Positions 12,643 to 30,840 of a stretch of 64,000 nucleotides of DNA are shown one piece after another. Source of the stretch: Sipunculus nudus (lineage: Eukaryota > Annelida > Sipuncula > Golfingiida > Sipunculidae); contig CM049321.1 of the NCBI GenBank assembly GCA_026874595.1, positions 27,019,479-27,083,478 on the forward strand, written 5' to 3'. The number at the start of each line of letters is the position of its first letter. Positions within the stretch are counted from its first letter, which is position 1. The notes beneath the pieces were generated by a model, which saw nothing but the letters and a program-made list of their open reading frames with translations, did not search any database and was not told where the DNA came from. A program made the translations under genes and the position numbers.

Positions 12643-12730
<88 letters not shown>
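12643..12730. repeat. (TA)n microsatellite directly upstream of copy B exon 1
   Basis: About 44 TA units that stop some 18 bp before the putative acceptor TATTGCAG and the start codon of copy B. The same arrangement, more degenerate, precedes copy C at 23254-23415. Confidence 0.95.
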
Positions 12731-12734
<4 letters not shown>

Positions 12735-13428
12735 GTTGCTATTGCAGAATATAAATAGCTCCAACGATGAAGGTAGAAGGAACCGTTGCCCTAGTAACCG
12801 GAGGCGCGCAGGGGATTGGACGATCAATATGTGAAGCCCTGGCCAAGGCTGGCGGAAAGGTTTGATCTTACTATATGATGCCCCATTTTGGCCAAAATAA
12901 GCCCGCAACAATCTTAATGCCAGGTAGAGATGATAATTATTTTATATTTTTTAACTGTCGGTCTCTGCTTGTCTGTCCATGCAGTATTCCAAAATTTCAC
13001 AGGATCTCAGCGAAATGTATCGAAGTTTGAGAGAAGACAAAGGAAGAACTCGAGGGATTAAAATGTTTTATGGTGGATTGATTAAATTTAGAGATTTTAA
13101 GATTCAGTTTAGAGACTGATCTCGATGGCAGTCAAAATAAAGTTTTTCTTTTAGCCTGTATATTCGCACAGTATCTTTTGACTTTCTTAGTTCAAGTCTA
13201 CGCATTTTTGTTGAGGGGCGAACCATTAACCAAGGAACGATTTACCGACACAGTCGAGAAAGGTATCTTTAAATAGCTGTATTAGGCTGGTGAAATACAA
13301 TACATACTGTGGATATTCTCTGCACGACCACTGGATTACTTGTGGTGACAGTTTCCTCAGGAGCGGCCCCGCATTCTGAACAAGTTTGCTGACGTCACAT
13401 GCATGAGTGGACAAAACTGTAAGCAAGT

Positions 13429-13600
13429 TCAGGGGATGTATGCAGGGTCAAGGATTTAGGAATAGGAGGGGTCCAGCCCTGAAGGACTAATGACAAAACC
13501 TAAACAAATATTTTCCAGAGTCGGAAAAGGGGGTCCAGGTCGCAAAATTTAGTCTGAAACCATGAAAAAAGGTTGACCGGCTGACGCCCCGTACGCGATC
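13429..13600. mobile_element. Degenerate GGGGCGGATCC-family element in intron 1 of copy B
   Basis: Interior 'aggaggggtccagccctgaa' and 'taatgacaaaacc' match the family, but the ends are eroded. It sits at the same intron position as 24100-24275 in copy C, so the insertion predates the duplication. Confidence 0.6.
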
Positions 13601-16066
13601 TTAGAGACTGTGAATAAGAATATCCATAGTATGTTGTGAGAGGTGTGTGCTCTGTAATCTGTTCTGTCAGTTGGTGCCCCTTGAAATTTTAAAACTATTC
13701 TCTTATGCTTAAATATTATCACACAATTTGCCACTAAAGCCGAAGAGGGAGCAAAGGCCTTATATGAGATGTAAAACTACATTACAAAAACCAAACAACC
13801 TTCCGTTTCTACTGAATCTTTTAGCCAAGCGACATGGCCTCTGTACTTTGTTAGCACTTTGACAATTACATTTTTTAGAATATGTATGACACTCAACACA
13901 CAAGCAGAATCTTTTAAATGTAGTTGTTTGAGAATGTGACCAGTGACCTTGGCCCTCATCAGTTTCGTTGAAATGTTGTAAAAAATACTGTTTACTCAAA
14001 TATTGATTTAATTGAAGTTCTAAAATATTTGACAAGTCATGATTTTAGTTTCATTCTTCTTATTTAGGCCTATAATTTATTCCTCCATTAGTTTTGGAGT
14101 TTATTTTAAGAAAAAAATTAAAAACTTCAATAAGCGCCCACCGTGGAACAGACTATAGTTTTTGGTGTATTATATCGCAACTCTTGACGTTATAAAGTTA
14201 TTATTGGATGGGACCATTTTACTTTGTTTTTTTGTACTTATAACAACTGATGTCTAGGTCTGTATCGCGGATATTAATGAGGCCAAAGGTAAACAAACAG
14301 CTAATGACCTGCGAAAACAATATGAAGCTGTGACGCAATGTTCGTCAACTGTGACGTCACGTCTTCTGACTCATTTTCAGGTATATGTGTATTTGTCCAT
14401 ATTAGGAGAAATAAAATTACTTATCTTATGACGGCTTAAATACATGATAAAACAAAGTCCAGAATTATTTTTTTTCTTATGAAAAGAAACCCGTTTTACT
14501 TACTGAGACATACGTATTTACATGAATATACCTTTTATACAAAAAATATACATGTATATATATATAATGTGAAATGACTGTTCTTTATAGGGGCGTATGC
14601 CTTGGCAAAGGAAAAATATGGATACGTTGATATTTTGGTGAACAACGCTGGAATTTTAAATGAACACAACTGGCGGACAATGTTGAACATAAACCTGGTA
14701 AGGAAACAAAGTTTCCTCCTTTTATGACCAGATAACTCCAGATTTTTTTTAAGCGATGAGTGTTTTCTCAAATCGGTTTATTCAGGATGACTTCTATAGG
14801 TGATTTTTGAGTTGTAAGATCCATTTCTTTGTATTTGAGTAAAGCATCATGACGTAGGCCTGAACGGAAATTCCTTCATGGATTAAAATATGAAGTACGC
14901 AGTTGTACATGGAGGTTTTACATCTCAGTGACCGAGAGTTAACACAACAGAAGGAACGTAAAACAAAAATAGGATACTAAATTGCGGTACAGGCCTGAGG
15001 CTAGCTTTGATGCATGTTAAATTCTACGTAGGCAGGAGTGATAGAAGGTACATTTTCGCCCTCAGTCACATGGGGAAGGATAAAGGCGGCCGGGGAGGAA
15101 CAGTCGTACAGCTGGCATCTGGAGCAGGTATTTAATTGTTTATTATACCTCCGCCAGGTGGCGCGCGTGTGTCAACTATCTTGCCATTTAAATACATTTT
15201 ACCTGGATTTAAATCACATTGTAATTACTAGAGTAGTTTCTGAACAGCGTGATTATGGATTTCCTGAAATTTGGTATTCTTATTTATCATTGATAATTTA
15301 CACATTTAGAGGACACTGACCCATATGTTTTATTTATATCTATTTTTTCTTACAAACTACAGTGTCATATATAGGGATACTTTTATTAAATAGTAGGTGA
15401 TATAATACGCTTCCACTTTGTTCCTGCTTCATCGATGTAATCGTCATGTCAAAGTTTGTAATAAGCGTTATATTTAATAAGGTTAATCTAGGGATGGTCC
15501 GTTGCCTGTTGTCAGTCTGACTGCCCATCTCTTTGTTTGGCACAGTCATAACAACAATGGGTAGAAACTTCAAATTTTACAATCAGGATTTATCACACCA
15601 GTCTTCAAGTTTAAGGGCAACAAACTGTTTCAGACAAAATTCTGGCCATACAAGACGTAAAAAATTCATTCTTGTCTTGATTTAGATATAAACCTCTTTT
15701 TAGTTTCAAAATCAACTTTGCTTTATGACAAATTAGCCAGTTGGTCAGACTATATTTTCCCCAAAAATGTGTCGCCACTGTTATGAGCTAATGAAGAGGC
15801 GGAAGTGGTGAAAATTGACTTCCTATTGCCGTTTTTTTTGTGTTCGTATGTTTAATAATCTTCGTTTAAATGTCTTCAAAAACCATTATTTCTATATTTG
15901 ACATGTTAATTTCGCTTGGTTGGAAAGTAATAAGTGCTGATTGATACATATTGATATTGACACATACATGTATATATTAATTTTAACATGTTTATTTATA
16001 CTAGCACCCAGGCCTTGCACCGTGTCCGGATTTCCCCGTGTACGCAAACACTAAGGCAGCAGTGCT

Positions 16067-16500
16067 ATATGCGCGTATATGCGTAAAAAATTATCATATG
16101 ATTTTGTAACTGGGGTGTTTCCATGTGCCCGTCAGCGTTTATGCGTGAAAATGGCCAAGGAGCAATTTTCACTCATAGGGTCTGTGTAAACTCACGGATT
16201 AGGGGTAAAATGACATCACTCCTCCACCTTTTGAGGAAGACCTGATAGACCCACTGAAAACTTTACATGTCAGCCAGTTTATTTATATGCGCACATACGC
16301 GCACATTAGAAACGGCTATTATTTCACGCATCAACGCACATACACTTGGAAACACACCTTCTTTCCACACATATACGCACATACGCGCAAATTAGAAAAA
16401 GCTATATATTTTACGCATTTACGCAGAGACGCATACATTGAAACACAGCTATTTTTTTTCACGAATATACGCGCATACGCTTACAGGGAAACAGCTTTAT
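16067..16500. repeat. ACGCA-rich repeat element fused to exon 5 of copy B
   Basis: Homologous to 27306-27733 of unit C. It contains many interspersed 'acgcatatacgcacatacgc'-type units and 'gaaacagctat' spacers. Its left end is missing because the deletion joined it to exon 5. Confidence 0.7.
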
Positions 16501-16961
16501 AGTACATTTAATATATATAGCGATAATTATAGTGAAAATTATGCACGAGATAAGGTATCTGTTTCTGTTTCACGGGGCAGCGAGAGCACTTAGAGTTCAA
16601 TGTTTGTGTTTAAGAGATAGCTATAAAGATAGGGTATATGTTATATAGATGGCTATAATATGACCGTAAAATGTTTAATTCAAATATAATGGACACAAAA
16701 AAGATGAGACTTGGTACGATTTTATCAAAATGACATAATAGATTTCGAGAGGACAAAGGTTTGCTTTTCTCGGAAATGTTCTTTTTCAAGCGAATTTGAT
16801 TTTGATGTGTCATTTTATCACCTGTTTTATCTTTTAGAGCGGAACATGTTGCCATGGCAGCGTTAGAACTGATAACAGACGAGAGTAAAAACGGCATGGC
16901 GCTGTATGTAGGCTCATCCGGGCGACAATATGTGAACCCATTGCCGCAATTTGATCTGTAA

Positions 16962-17785
16962 AGTTATTGGCTATGATATGTTACTTACGGCGGCCGTATA
17001 CAGGACGTATCAATTTCTTTATTAATCGGTACAGCTAGATAAGTAATAGGTCATGTCGAGAATAATGATCTCTATCTATCAACTATAATCCACTCTATTA
17101 GTTTCAGAATTAACTGAAAATTTTAAGTAAATGTTGAGCCGACATTATTTCTAAAGTACAGTTTGAGTCCGATTATCTTACACCTTGGTTTGTCGGAGCT
17201 GGGTAAATGCTGATTGTCCAGCATGGATATATGTATACCATAGTGTTCCGTAGACGACAAAAACAGTCATGCGAATCCATGTTTACACTACTGTTATATT
17301 TTTAAGTATAAGCCCTGTAGGGTTTTTTCTCTTTTACATATACATGTGGAAATAAAGAAAACAATGTCACGAGCTTATTACATGCCTGTTTATTATGTTT
17401 ATAAAATACTGCAAAAACATGTTGGAAATGACCGATAGGTACAGTATATCAATATTGCAGTACTGTGCACTATTTTACTCCTTTTTTTCTTGAAGAAGAC
17501 TGAAGATAAACAACTGCACATTTATATCCATGGACATATGTTCAATATTTAAAATTGGTTTAGAAAAAAAACAACTATTTTTATTTCAATGTAATACAGT
17601 TACTCTGACAGATCAAATAGTCAATCAAGTAAGTGGGTGGTATGACAGAGACAAAAACTGATTTCTTGTTTTTTGTTCAACACAAAATTTTCAAACAAGA
17701 GAAAGTCCTCTAAACAGGACTAAGCATGAGAGTAAAAATGTCTAAATAAGACCCCAAGTTGGGTGAAGAGAAATAAACCTTTCAT
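16962..17785. repeat. 3' flank of copy B
   Basis: Homologous to 228-1110 and 28200-29090. It includes AATAAA at about 17354 and one unit of the 32-bp minisatellite, where homology stops and the 17790-19490 segment begins. No gene seen. Confidence 0.7.
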
Positions 17786-17789
17786 CCTT

Positions 17790-19490
17790 TTTCAATGGGT
17801 GCCATTGAGTGATTATTCCGAGCAATTCACCTGTCATGGTTTAAAATTGGTCTAAAGATATATTAATGGTTGACAGCCGGGGGGGGGGGGGGGGGCTCTA
17901 TGCATAGGAAAAAACAAGTAGAAACTGAGGCTTTCTATTTTGAACAATAACTTTGGACCTCTGACCTTGTCTAGCTTGTTTTTGCCTTCTTGATAAAAAG
18001 TTTAAGCCATTTTATGCCAACTGTTGAACACAATATACATAACAGCATGAGAACAGACTGTGCAAACTATTGATCACAAGTAGCTTACCTAATATTTGAG
18101 CCTGCGTGTATACAGCCTTTATATTTTTATTGATTGAGAAAAATAAATATCCAAAAACCTAATTTTAAAATTCATCAGACAATCTCTGAGAAGGTAAATG
18201 TTTTACCTAGTTTATTATCTGATTTTCAGCACCCTGAATTTTATATGAAATAAGACCTTATCTGTAAGGTTTATAATCTTCGAACGCAACACAGGGAGGT
18301 TCTAGGCAAGAAACATTGGCAACAACAAATTAGGTCATTGTGACCTATATTCTGCGACCTACAGGCCGAAGACATGCATGATATAGAACACCAAATAGGG
18401 CACCGATTGTATCCGTTGGGCCTAGAATCTTCCAATGTAATATTAACGGGGGTTCTGGGTAAATGTTCGTGGAACCATGAAATAAGATCACTGTGGAGCT
18501 ATAGGGAAAATATAACCTATATTTTGTGAGATAGGCAAAAGACATAATTTGAGCATTTTGACAAAAATTGATGGAGAGCCTTGTAAAATCTTCTTGGAAA
18601 CCCTAAATAAGGTCACTGTGACCAATATTATATGAGCATTTAGCACCCCATAAGTTAGATGTGTGCACGTCGTAGTAATCTACATAGAACTTAGCATCTA
18701 GGGAGTTCTTGGTAAAAATCTTCTCGGAAACCCTACATAAGGTTACTGTATCATATTTTCCAAGGCCTATGGGCAAAACGTCTGATTCTGAGCACTCTGT
18801 AAGTCATTCTATCTTTAACAAATATTTTCCACATATCATAACATTAAAATAATAATAATTAATACATGCATCGCCTGTTAGTCTAAATCCGCTGAGCGTC
18901 ATGGCCCATGGGCCAGTTGTATTATCGGTTGGGATACAATATGTGTGGGAATATGCATGTTTATCAGAAAAAATACAAAATTTGATTCAATTCAATAAAA
19001 AGTGCTTGTAATCTACACCAAAGTAGTCACTTTTCAATAACTTTAAGATTTCTTTTCAAGAATTCAAAGCAATAGAACAAATTAGCAACATAGTCCTCAT
19101 TTGCTACAAAAAAATACACTAGAAATTCGAGCGGCGAATCAGTTGAACATCAGTTATATTTTTGGTCGCACTTCCTGGTTGAGATAAAAACACAGCCTAA
19201 CCGGCTCAGGTACGAGTCTTAGCCAGTCTATTCCGATCTCAATGTCATAGCCAATCGAGCCAAGCGTGGTTAATGCAAGACATTGCATATTACTTATATA
19301 CGCAGTTGTATACAAGTTGGTCATCGCCGATGTCGCCCCCGATATGACATCGATTTAGCAAGGAGTAACATCAGCTTAACATCTTGGACACATCGGGGCA
19401 TATCGGGAGACAACTGAATATTTATTAACATTTACATAAATGCTTAGTGTCGGAGTCACTTTGGATCATATCGTGGTGAAATCGAAGATG
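17790..19490. repeat. Duplicated non-coding segment, copy 2
   Basis: Second copy of 9200-10430, including a poly-G run at 17881-17896. About 470 bp (18279-18749) is absent from copy 1. This insert is itself made of degenerate ~130-bp units containing 'aaggtcactgtgacc'. No coding region seen. Confidence 0.8.
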
Positions 19491-20064
19491 CGTAAGCCAG
19501 TTTTAAAGCGGGAGAGTCAGTGTTGACATGAGTTGGTAGGTTAATGATAATATCAGAATTGATAGCACGCACAAACACAACACAACCGCTGACAATATAC
19601 ATGACAGAACAATCCGTAAACAATTAAACACAGAATAAATACATAAACCCAAAATATATCTTAACAAGCGAAGTCGGACAAGCAATATGGCCTAAGTGTA
19701 AATTCCAGTCTTCTCTACATATAATCCTCTCAAATCAGACTACCTTCACTCCAGTTAAGTTTGCAGACTTGTTCAGTGAGCTGGACTTTTTATCAATCAC
19801 TATTTATAGAGCTATTAATCTCAATTTTTAACCGAAACGTTTAATTTGATGATATGGCTAATAATTTATAATTTATCTCTTTACTGCTAAATTATCCTCA
19901 AATGAAATGTAGAAAAGATATTATCCTTCCAAAGAATAAGTGACAACACATTTATATGTCATCAACAAAAACTGCGGGTAGTTGGCAAACCATTGTCCCT
20001 ACTAACTTATTTTACTAAAAGAAAATAAAAAAACACTATAAATATTGTTGTTCAAACGGCCGAA

Positions 20065-20127
<63 letters not shown>

Positions 20128-20387
20128 TCCATGGCAAACACGTGTATATGAGGAACACGATAAAGCTTTAAACCTACGCGTATACTGATATAACATGTTT
20201 ATAATGATAATCTTTGAGCTATATTCAACAACAAAAAAATTTGAAACTTTTGCCTTTTAACCTACAAACCTACGAGGGTTACCGCATGTATAAATTTTTT
20301 ACATAAAATGCTAATTGGGCTTCATGTAAATTTTTCATGAGAAATGAGAAAATAAGCAATATTAAAGACATGTATTAGTGTTATTAA
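19491..20387. other. Non-coding stretch with (TA)n run
   Basis: No gene seen. A (TA)n run occupies about 20068-20123. Confidence 0.6.
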
Positions 20388-20896
20388 CAAGGTTGTCAGC
20401 AGCCATATCTGAAAAACTCCCCAACTTTTCCCAGACTTTTCCCTGACTTTCAATTTGCTTTCAAGTATAAATCATCGAAAACAAAATAATTTTGGTTTCA
20501 AAAACGTCATTTTACAGCGAAAACTTTAATCAAAAAATGTATGGAACATCAGAATCATACATCAAATTTTGCTTTCTTTATATTACTGCTCATGAATAGA
20601 ATCGGTCGATCATAAATTGTTGGTGTTATTTTTTGTGTATCCATGCTCTGCATCATCAAACTTAGACTTTTGTACAAAAATTTAAAGGAAAATAGAGTAA
20701 ATCCTTCAAACTTACCACATTGTTATCAGAGATGCGAAACTCTTTCCACAAGATAACTAAATGCCATCGCCACAGCCATTTAAAATTCCCCGACTTTTCC
20801 TTGACTTTCCAAAAGATCAAAGAATTCCATGAATTTTCCCTGACCTTAAAAAATAATTTTTTTCCCCTGACTTTTCCCTGACTGCTGGCAACCCTG
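20388..20896. mobile_element. Short terminal-inverted-repeat element, possibly hAT-type
   Basis: Left end CAAGGTTGTCAGCAG and right end, read inward, CAGGGTTGCCAGCAG, are inverted with two mismatches over 15 bp. Subterminal 'cttttccctgact' motifs repeat inside. Element length is about 509 bp with no transposase frame. I found no clear 8-bp target duplication, so the superfamily is uncertain. Confidence 0.55.
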
Positions 20897-21069
20897 ATCA
20901 ACATTGAGCTAAACAATGTTCATATACATTCATCTTGGGAGGGGCTGACCACTATCTGGTAATTCTCGCATTTACATGTGAGCTCCCGCCCCGCTCTTTG
21001 GCTTAAATCCTGCGCATGTCCTTGGAAAAGTCCAAAATGTTATGATCACCTAACAGTAACACCCCGAAA

Positions 21070-21435
21070 ATTCCTGGATAAACCCCTGCAAGCAAGAAAA
21101 GGTGATGAGGAGAATAAAGAGCAATAGCACCCACAGGTACAACGCAGAAGCCGGAACATCCGTTAACAGGCACATGAGCACAGCCCATGCCCGCGACTAA
21201 CCCCCCGCTCACTAATCCCAGGTCGTCATCGCCACTATCTTCATCAGCGAATCATTCTGTCCATTAATCATAGTTTATTTGATACAAGTCTCTTATTTTA
21301 CGTTCTTTTTATTGCAGGCAAAAGAATTGCAACACTTTTAAAGGAGACAAAATTATATGATCTATTAATCATACTTTCTGTGATATACGTCCCTTGTTTT
21401 AAATTCTTTTGTTTTTAGGCGAAACAGTTGAAGCA
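21070..21435. repeat. Segment duplicated at 30480-30840
   Basis: Shared landmarks are 'gcaagaaaaggtgat', 'ttaatcatactttctgtgat' and 'gcgaaacagttgaagcac' (30490-30835). The segment therefore occurs just before and just after unit C, consistent with a tandem-duplication boundary. No gene seen. Confidence 0.7.
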
Positions 21436-22328
21436 CCTGTAAAATAAGGATTCGTATGTTTGATTAGAGCCCTACTTGGCCTATATCACACTGAGGTAAA
21501 GCGGTCACAATTGACCAGCGGATTTCTCGCCAGTTGTTGTCGCCGTGTTTATTCACGTCAATAGTCTGTATACGGAGCAAAGTACGGTTACTTCTGAGAT
21601 TTTATGACGTCTAGCCCCGTTGATTATGCACGTAGGTTTGTGATCAGCTGAACCTAGAATATACCTTTATCAATACAGCATCAGCCGTGTCGGTGGTGTT
21701 TATTAGCGGTAAGACTTTCTCTAGTGATATATAACCAGAGTATATGAGCAGTCAACAAGCGACTTATAATTACTGACGTATGGAATGTCTCCTTTCGTGA
21801 GAGCCCTCGGAATTGATAGCAAATGGTTTCTGGCAGATATGCAAAAGAAAATGATGATATTGGGAATTCAACTTTTTAAACTAAGCTCATATCTTGACCC
21901 CTTTCTATTGCCAGTAGACATGGTCATACATTCAAAGGATTCTGGGAAATGGGAAACAAGATGAATGATAATATATGCATGAATGCAGGTCACGTAAGAA
22001 ACAATTATAGGTAGCGCTTTCATTCATGCTTTGAAATAAGGCTATCCAAAAATCTATGGACATGCAAAATTTTAAGCCGAGACGTCGTGGGAAATGTGCA
22101 CGGATGTATGCTAGAAAAAAAAACTGTATGGTCAGTACCACCAGTGTTCAACATGTATTGACTTGCAAAGTTTTAGGCCATTACATCAAATCAATCGTGA
22201 ACTTTCAGCGCCTCAGGTCCTGTCTGGCGAGGCACTTTCATATATAATTTTCATATATGTTAACTATGTATATGTAACTAATATATGTAACTAGTATATA
22301 TGTAACTGAATAAATAATATATATATAA

Positions 22329-22411
<83 letters not shown>

Positions 22412-23430
22412 CTATACGGGGAGGGTCTGACTGCATATGCATATTTAAAGAAAAGCGTGTAGAGAGACAGCACAGGTGTTTAAGTATATTGTGCCGTATA
22501 GTTTATAAAAGAGCCATTTTGAAGTCAAGTGGTCCGACGGGTGGGATACAGAGGAGGGTTCACGGGAGTGAAAATCGATAGCTGGCAAATATGAACCAGT
22601 GAGTGTAACCTTTAAGTTGATAACACGAATAGATTAAACTACATCAGTAAATGTGCATGGATACTCTGAACTTGTTGTGACATGTTGTGCTTGTAAAAGC
22701 CCCTGCAAAAATCATCAACTCTTTGAGTACCATAAAACTTTAATGTTGTACGTGAGATTTGCATCAACCCTTGAATTTACAGTGTTTTTCAAGTAATGAG
22801 TTGTTTGAAGTTTTTTATATTCAGTATATAGCAGTATATTCAGTACATAGCTGTTACAAGGGATATTGAAAATCGGTGGTGCAGAGTGTGTCCCGTGTGC
22901 ATAGCGTTGCTCTGACGGGAATGTGTGTATAAACGCTGGACTACAGGACCCGCGGTGTAAAAAATTGCGACAAAAATCTTATAAAGGTAATGGTAAAGCA
23001 AAAACTATTTGTGTGTAATATAATGCATTTGTGTGTACACCGGCTGGCATGTGCACCCTAATGCTGCGTTCTCTTGTCCTCTTGTACGGATTAATTGATT
23101 CATAATAATCATTTTCGTTTTGATCAAGCTATATGAGTTTGGTTATGTGGCTATCAGCTAGTCCTCGTGTGCCATCTGCATAAATTCATTTGTTAAACGA
23201 GATGACGTGGCACAATTTCTCTAGTCAACTTGTTCACATGGGTGGCGAGTCATATATATATAATATATATACATTTTTATATTTATTTGTGTATATATAT
23301 AATATATTTATATAAATATATATTAAAGTATTTGTATTATATATATCATATGCATATTATTTATATATTATATTATAATATATATAATATATTAATTTAT
23401 ATATTATATATATTTATGTTGTTGTTGCAG
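21436..23430. other. Upstream flank of copy C
   Basis: No gene recognised in 21436-22300. A (TA)n run lies at about 22318-22408. From 22510 onward the sequence matches the 5' flank of copy B. Degenerate TA-rich sequence at 23254-23415 leads into the putative splice acceptor of copy C exon 1. Confidence 0.6.
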
Positions 23431-23449
23431 AATATAAATAGCTCCAACG

Positions 23450-28199
<4,750 letters not shown>

Positions 28200-30468
28200 G
28201 GTTATGTGATATCAAACTCTAGACAGATATTGATTTCAGCTGGATAAATTAGTAGATAATGCGAAAAAATGATACGATATGTTAACTGCTTTGAATAATT
28301 TGAAATTATTGTATATGATACGGTACCTACGTATACAGTGACGTATCAATTTCTCGAATAATCGGTACAGCTAGATAAGTAATAAGTCATGTCGAAAATA
28401 ATGACCTCGACTATAATCCTCCGTATTAGTTTCAGAATAACCTGTAAACTTTAAGTAAATGTTTAGCAGACATTAGTTGTGAAGTACAGTTTGAGTTCGA
28501 TTATCTCTCAGCTTGCTTTGTCAGAGCTGGATAAATGCTGGTTGTTCAGCGTGGTTATATCTATACTATAGTGTTCAGTGGACGACAAAAACAGTCATGC
28601 GAATTCATGTTTACACTACTGTTATTTTTTAAGTATAGGCCAGGTAGGGTTCCTTCTCTTTTATATATACATGTGAAAAATAAAAGAAAACAATGTCAGG
28701 AGCTTATTACATGCCTGTTTATTATATTCATAAAACATGTTGCTAATGACCGATAGGTACAGTATATAAATATTACAGTACTGTGCACTATTTAACTCCT
28801 TTTTTTCTTGAATAAGAATAAATATACACATCTGCACATTCATATCCATGGACATATTTTCATTGTTTGAAATTGGTTTAAAAAAAACAACTACATTTAT
28901 TACAATGTAATACAGTAACTCTGACAGATCAAATAGTCAATCAAGTAAGTGGGTGGTATGACAGAGACAAAAACTGACTTCTCGTTTCTTGTTCCACACA
29001 AAATTATCAAACAAGAGCAAGTCCTCTAAAGAGGACTAAGCATGAGAGTAAAGATGTCTAAATAAGACCCCAAGTTGGGTGAAGAGAAGTAAACCTCGGA
29101 GCAGAATTGGCTGAAGAGAAGTAAACCTCGAGGCCAAGTTTGGTAAATAGGATCTAGCGAGAATCTTAGCGCAAAGTTGTCTATAGATGACACATCACAG
29201 AGCTGTAGTGTAAAGAGGACTTGGCCTCGTATCAAAATTTTTTTAATGGGACTTGACCTCAGATATATTAATGACACTTAAGCAAATTTTAAAGAATGAT
29301 GCGCCCTGTACACTGACGTGAATGTAAAAATTGTCTTGTCTCGGGTGTACTCGGGGGGATTACATCTTTGGTCTCATTCCAACTAGGCGCTTGGACTCTC
29401 GGTTACATTTCCGGCGGATGAGCCACGTTCCACTTACGTCACATACAGCCACAGCGAACATTTTCTTTGATTTTGGCGGACACTTGTAGAACGCCAGCGA
29501 CAAGCGTCCTTGGCCTGTGGTTATGTAGAGGGCCGCGCCTCTCTGAACTGGCGGCTGTCCGCATCGCGTATCTGAAAGAACACAAAAAAGGGTTTACTCG
29601 AGGGAAATAACAGACCTATTACTTACGCCTAACAAGAATTCCAAGGCGGCTACCTTTCCGAGATTTTGATTTATGTCGAGTCAGCATGATATCGCGTCCT
29701 CTCGCAGGCATTTGAAGTCAGTAAGAATTTCACGGCAATTCCCTAAACGGTCCTTGAGATAATGTGTCAAAGGAATAAAGAGATTGCTGTCTGGCGGCCA
29801 TATTTGTTCTCAAATTCAGCAGCGTACCTCGTCTCGCAGGTAAAAATCTTCAAACACAGTTGTTGTGATAATGCGCGTAAAAGAGCGACGGAAGCAAGAC
29901 GGATATATTATTACCTGGGGGCACCAGTCTATGTGTGGCCTTATTAATAAACTTACATGTCCCTTTTTATATCCTGCTTAGAACGTCCAAGCTTAATGTT
30001 CCCGTTTTTTTTTTTTAGAAAGAAAGAAGCCTAATCTGGATGTAACTTGCGTTGATACACGCGTTCTTTTGATCTGAACAGCAAACATTTGGTGTGATTG
30101 TCATAGCCTACATTGGTTTAAATGCTCTGTGGTTAGTGTGTGGTTAGGCATGTACTCCAAGCGGACCTCCAGCGACAAGTTTTCACATATGACCTACCTC
30201 GCATCATCTAGGTTATTTTACTGCCATTGCCCATGGAGGATGGGTCGACGGATATCCTAAAGTGTCCCTAGCATTACATAATTGTTCCTGTGGGAAGGAG
30301 ACCGAGTCTGTCCTGACTGAGTGAAAATGTATTTGGGTCTTCGAGCACTCCAGTTAGAAGGGTCTTGGACCCGTTCCCTGTGCGCTCCCTAGGCGTAGAA
30401 TTGTGGTGAAGCCGTAAACGCAAATGCCACTAACCAAGCAGAGAATTGTTTCAGCCACCAACACGCCC
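28200..30468. repeat. 3' flank of copy C, homologous to 228-2857
   Basis: Colinear with the copy A flank except for the shorter minisatellite (about 29076-29140). A possible polyadenylation signal AATAAA lies at 28679-28684. No separate gene seen. Confidence 0.75.
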
Positions 30469-30840
30469 GGGGGGGGGGGGGGGGGGATCCAAGCAAGAGA
30501 AGCCGATAAGGAGAACAGAGAGCAGCAGAAACCACAGGTACAACGGATGCAGGAGCCGGAACGACAGGAGCACAGCCCTTGCCCGCCACGAACCCCCGCT
30601 CACTAATCCCGGGTCGTCATCGCCACTATTTTCATCAGCCAATTATCCTGTCCATTAATCATAGTACCTCTGATACAAGTCCCTTGTTTCACGTCCTTTT
30701 TTATTGGCAGGCCAAAGAGTCACGACGCTTTGAAAGGAGACCAAATTATATGATCCAGTAATCATACTTTCTGTGATACACGTCCCTTGTTTTACGTTCT
30801 TTTGTTTTTCAGTCGAAACAGTTGAAGCACTTTTAAAATA
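30469..30840. repeat. Poly-G tract and segment duplicated from 21070-21435
   Basis: The poly-G run at 30469-30486 is followed by the 'gcaagagaagccgat' segment. Homology to 21070-21435 ends near 30840, which I take as the right limit of the duplicated block. Confidence 0.65.

Larger units (their letters stand above)
12767..16961 (+). pseudogene. HPGD-like: HPGD-like dehydrogenase copy B, disabled
   Basis: Homologous exons to copy C lie at 12767-12859, 14258-14380, 14591-14697, 15032-15127, 16012-~16066 and 16838-16961. Exon 1 is intact (MKVEGTVALVTGGAQGIG). Exon 2 is 123 nt against 124 in copy C, having lost one A in 'tatgaaagctg'. The shifted frame reaches TGA at 14639-14641 in exon 3, leaving about 88 residues. 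Exon 4 has lost another base (96 against 97 nt). Exon 5 keeps YANTK but stops abruptly after 'gtgcta' and joins the short-repeat element that lies downstream of exon 6 in copy C, so the end of exon 5 and all of exon 6 are missing. The last exon is intact. Sequencing error could explain single-base gaps but not the exon-6 loss, so I call it a pseudogene. Confidence 0.88.

Noticed and set aside
12511-12834. Open frames reading long YIYIYI stretches (also at 3700, 11133, 20002, 22291, 31469, 39261, 40654)
   Set aside because: They are translations of (TA)n microsatellites and have no coding support.
16270-16500. CRISPR-like alternation of short repeats and spacers
   Set aside because: Repeats are degenerate, spacing is irregular and the genome is animal; it is a minisatellite-like element.
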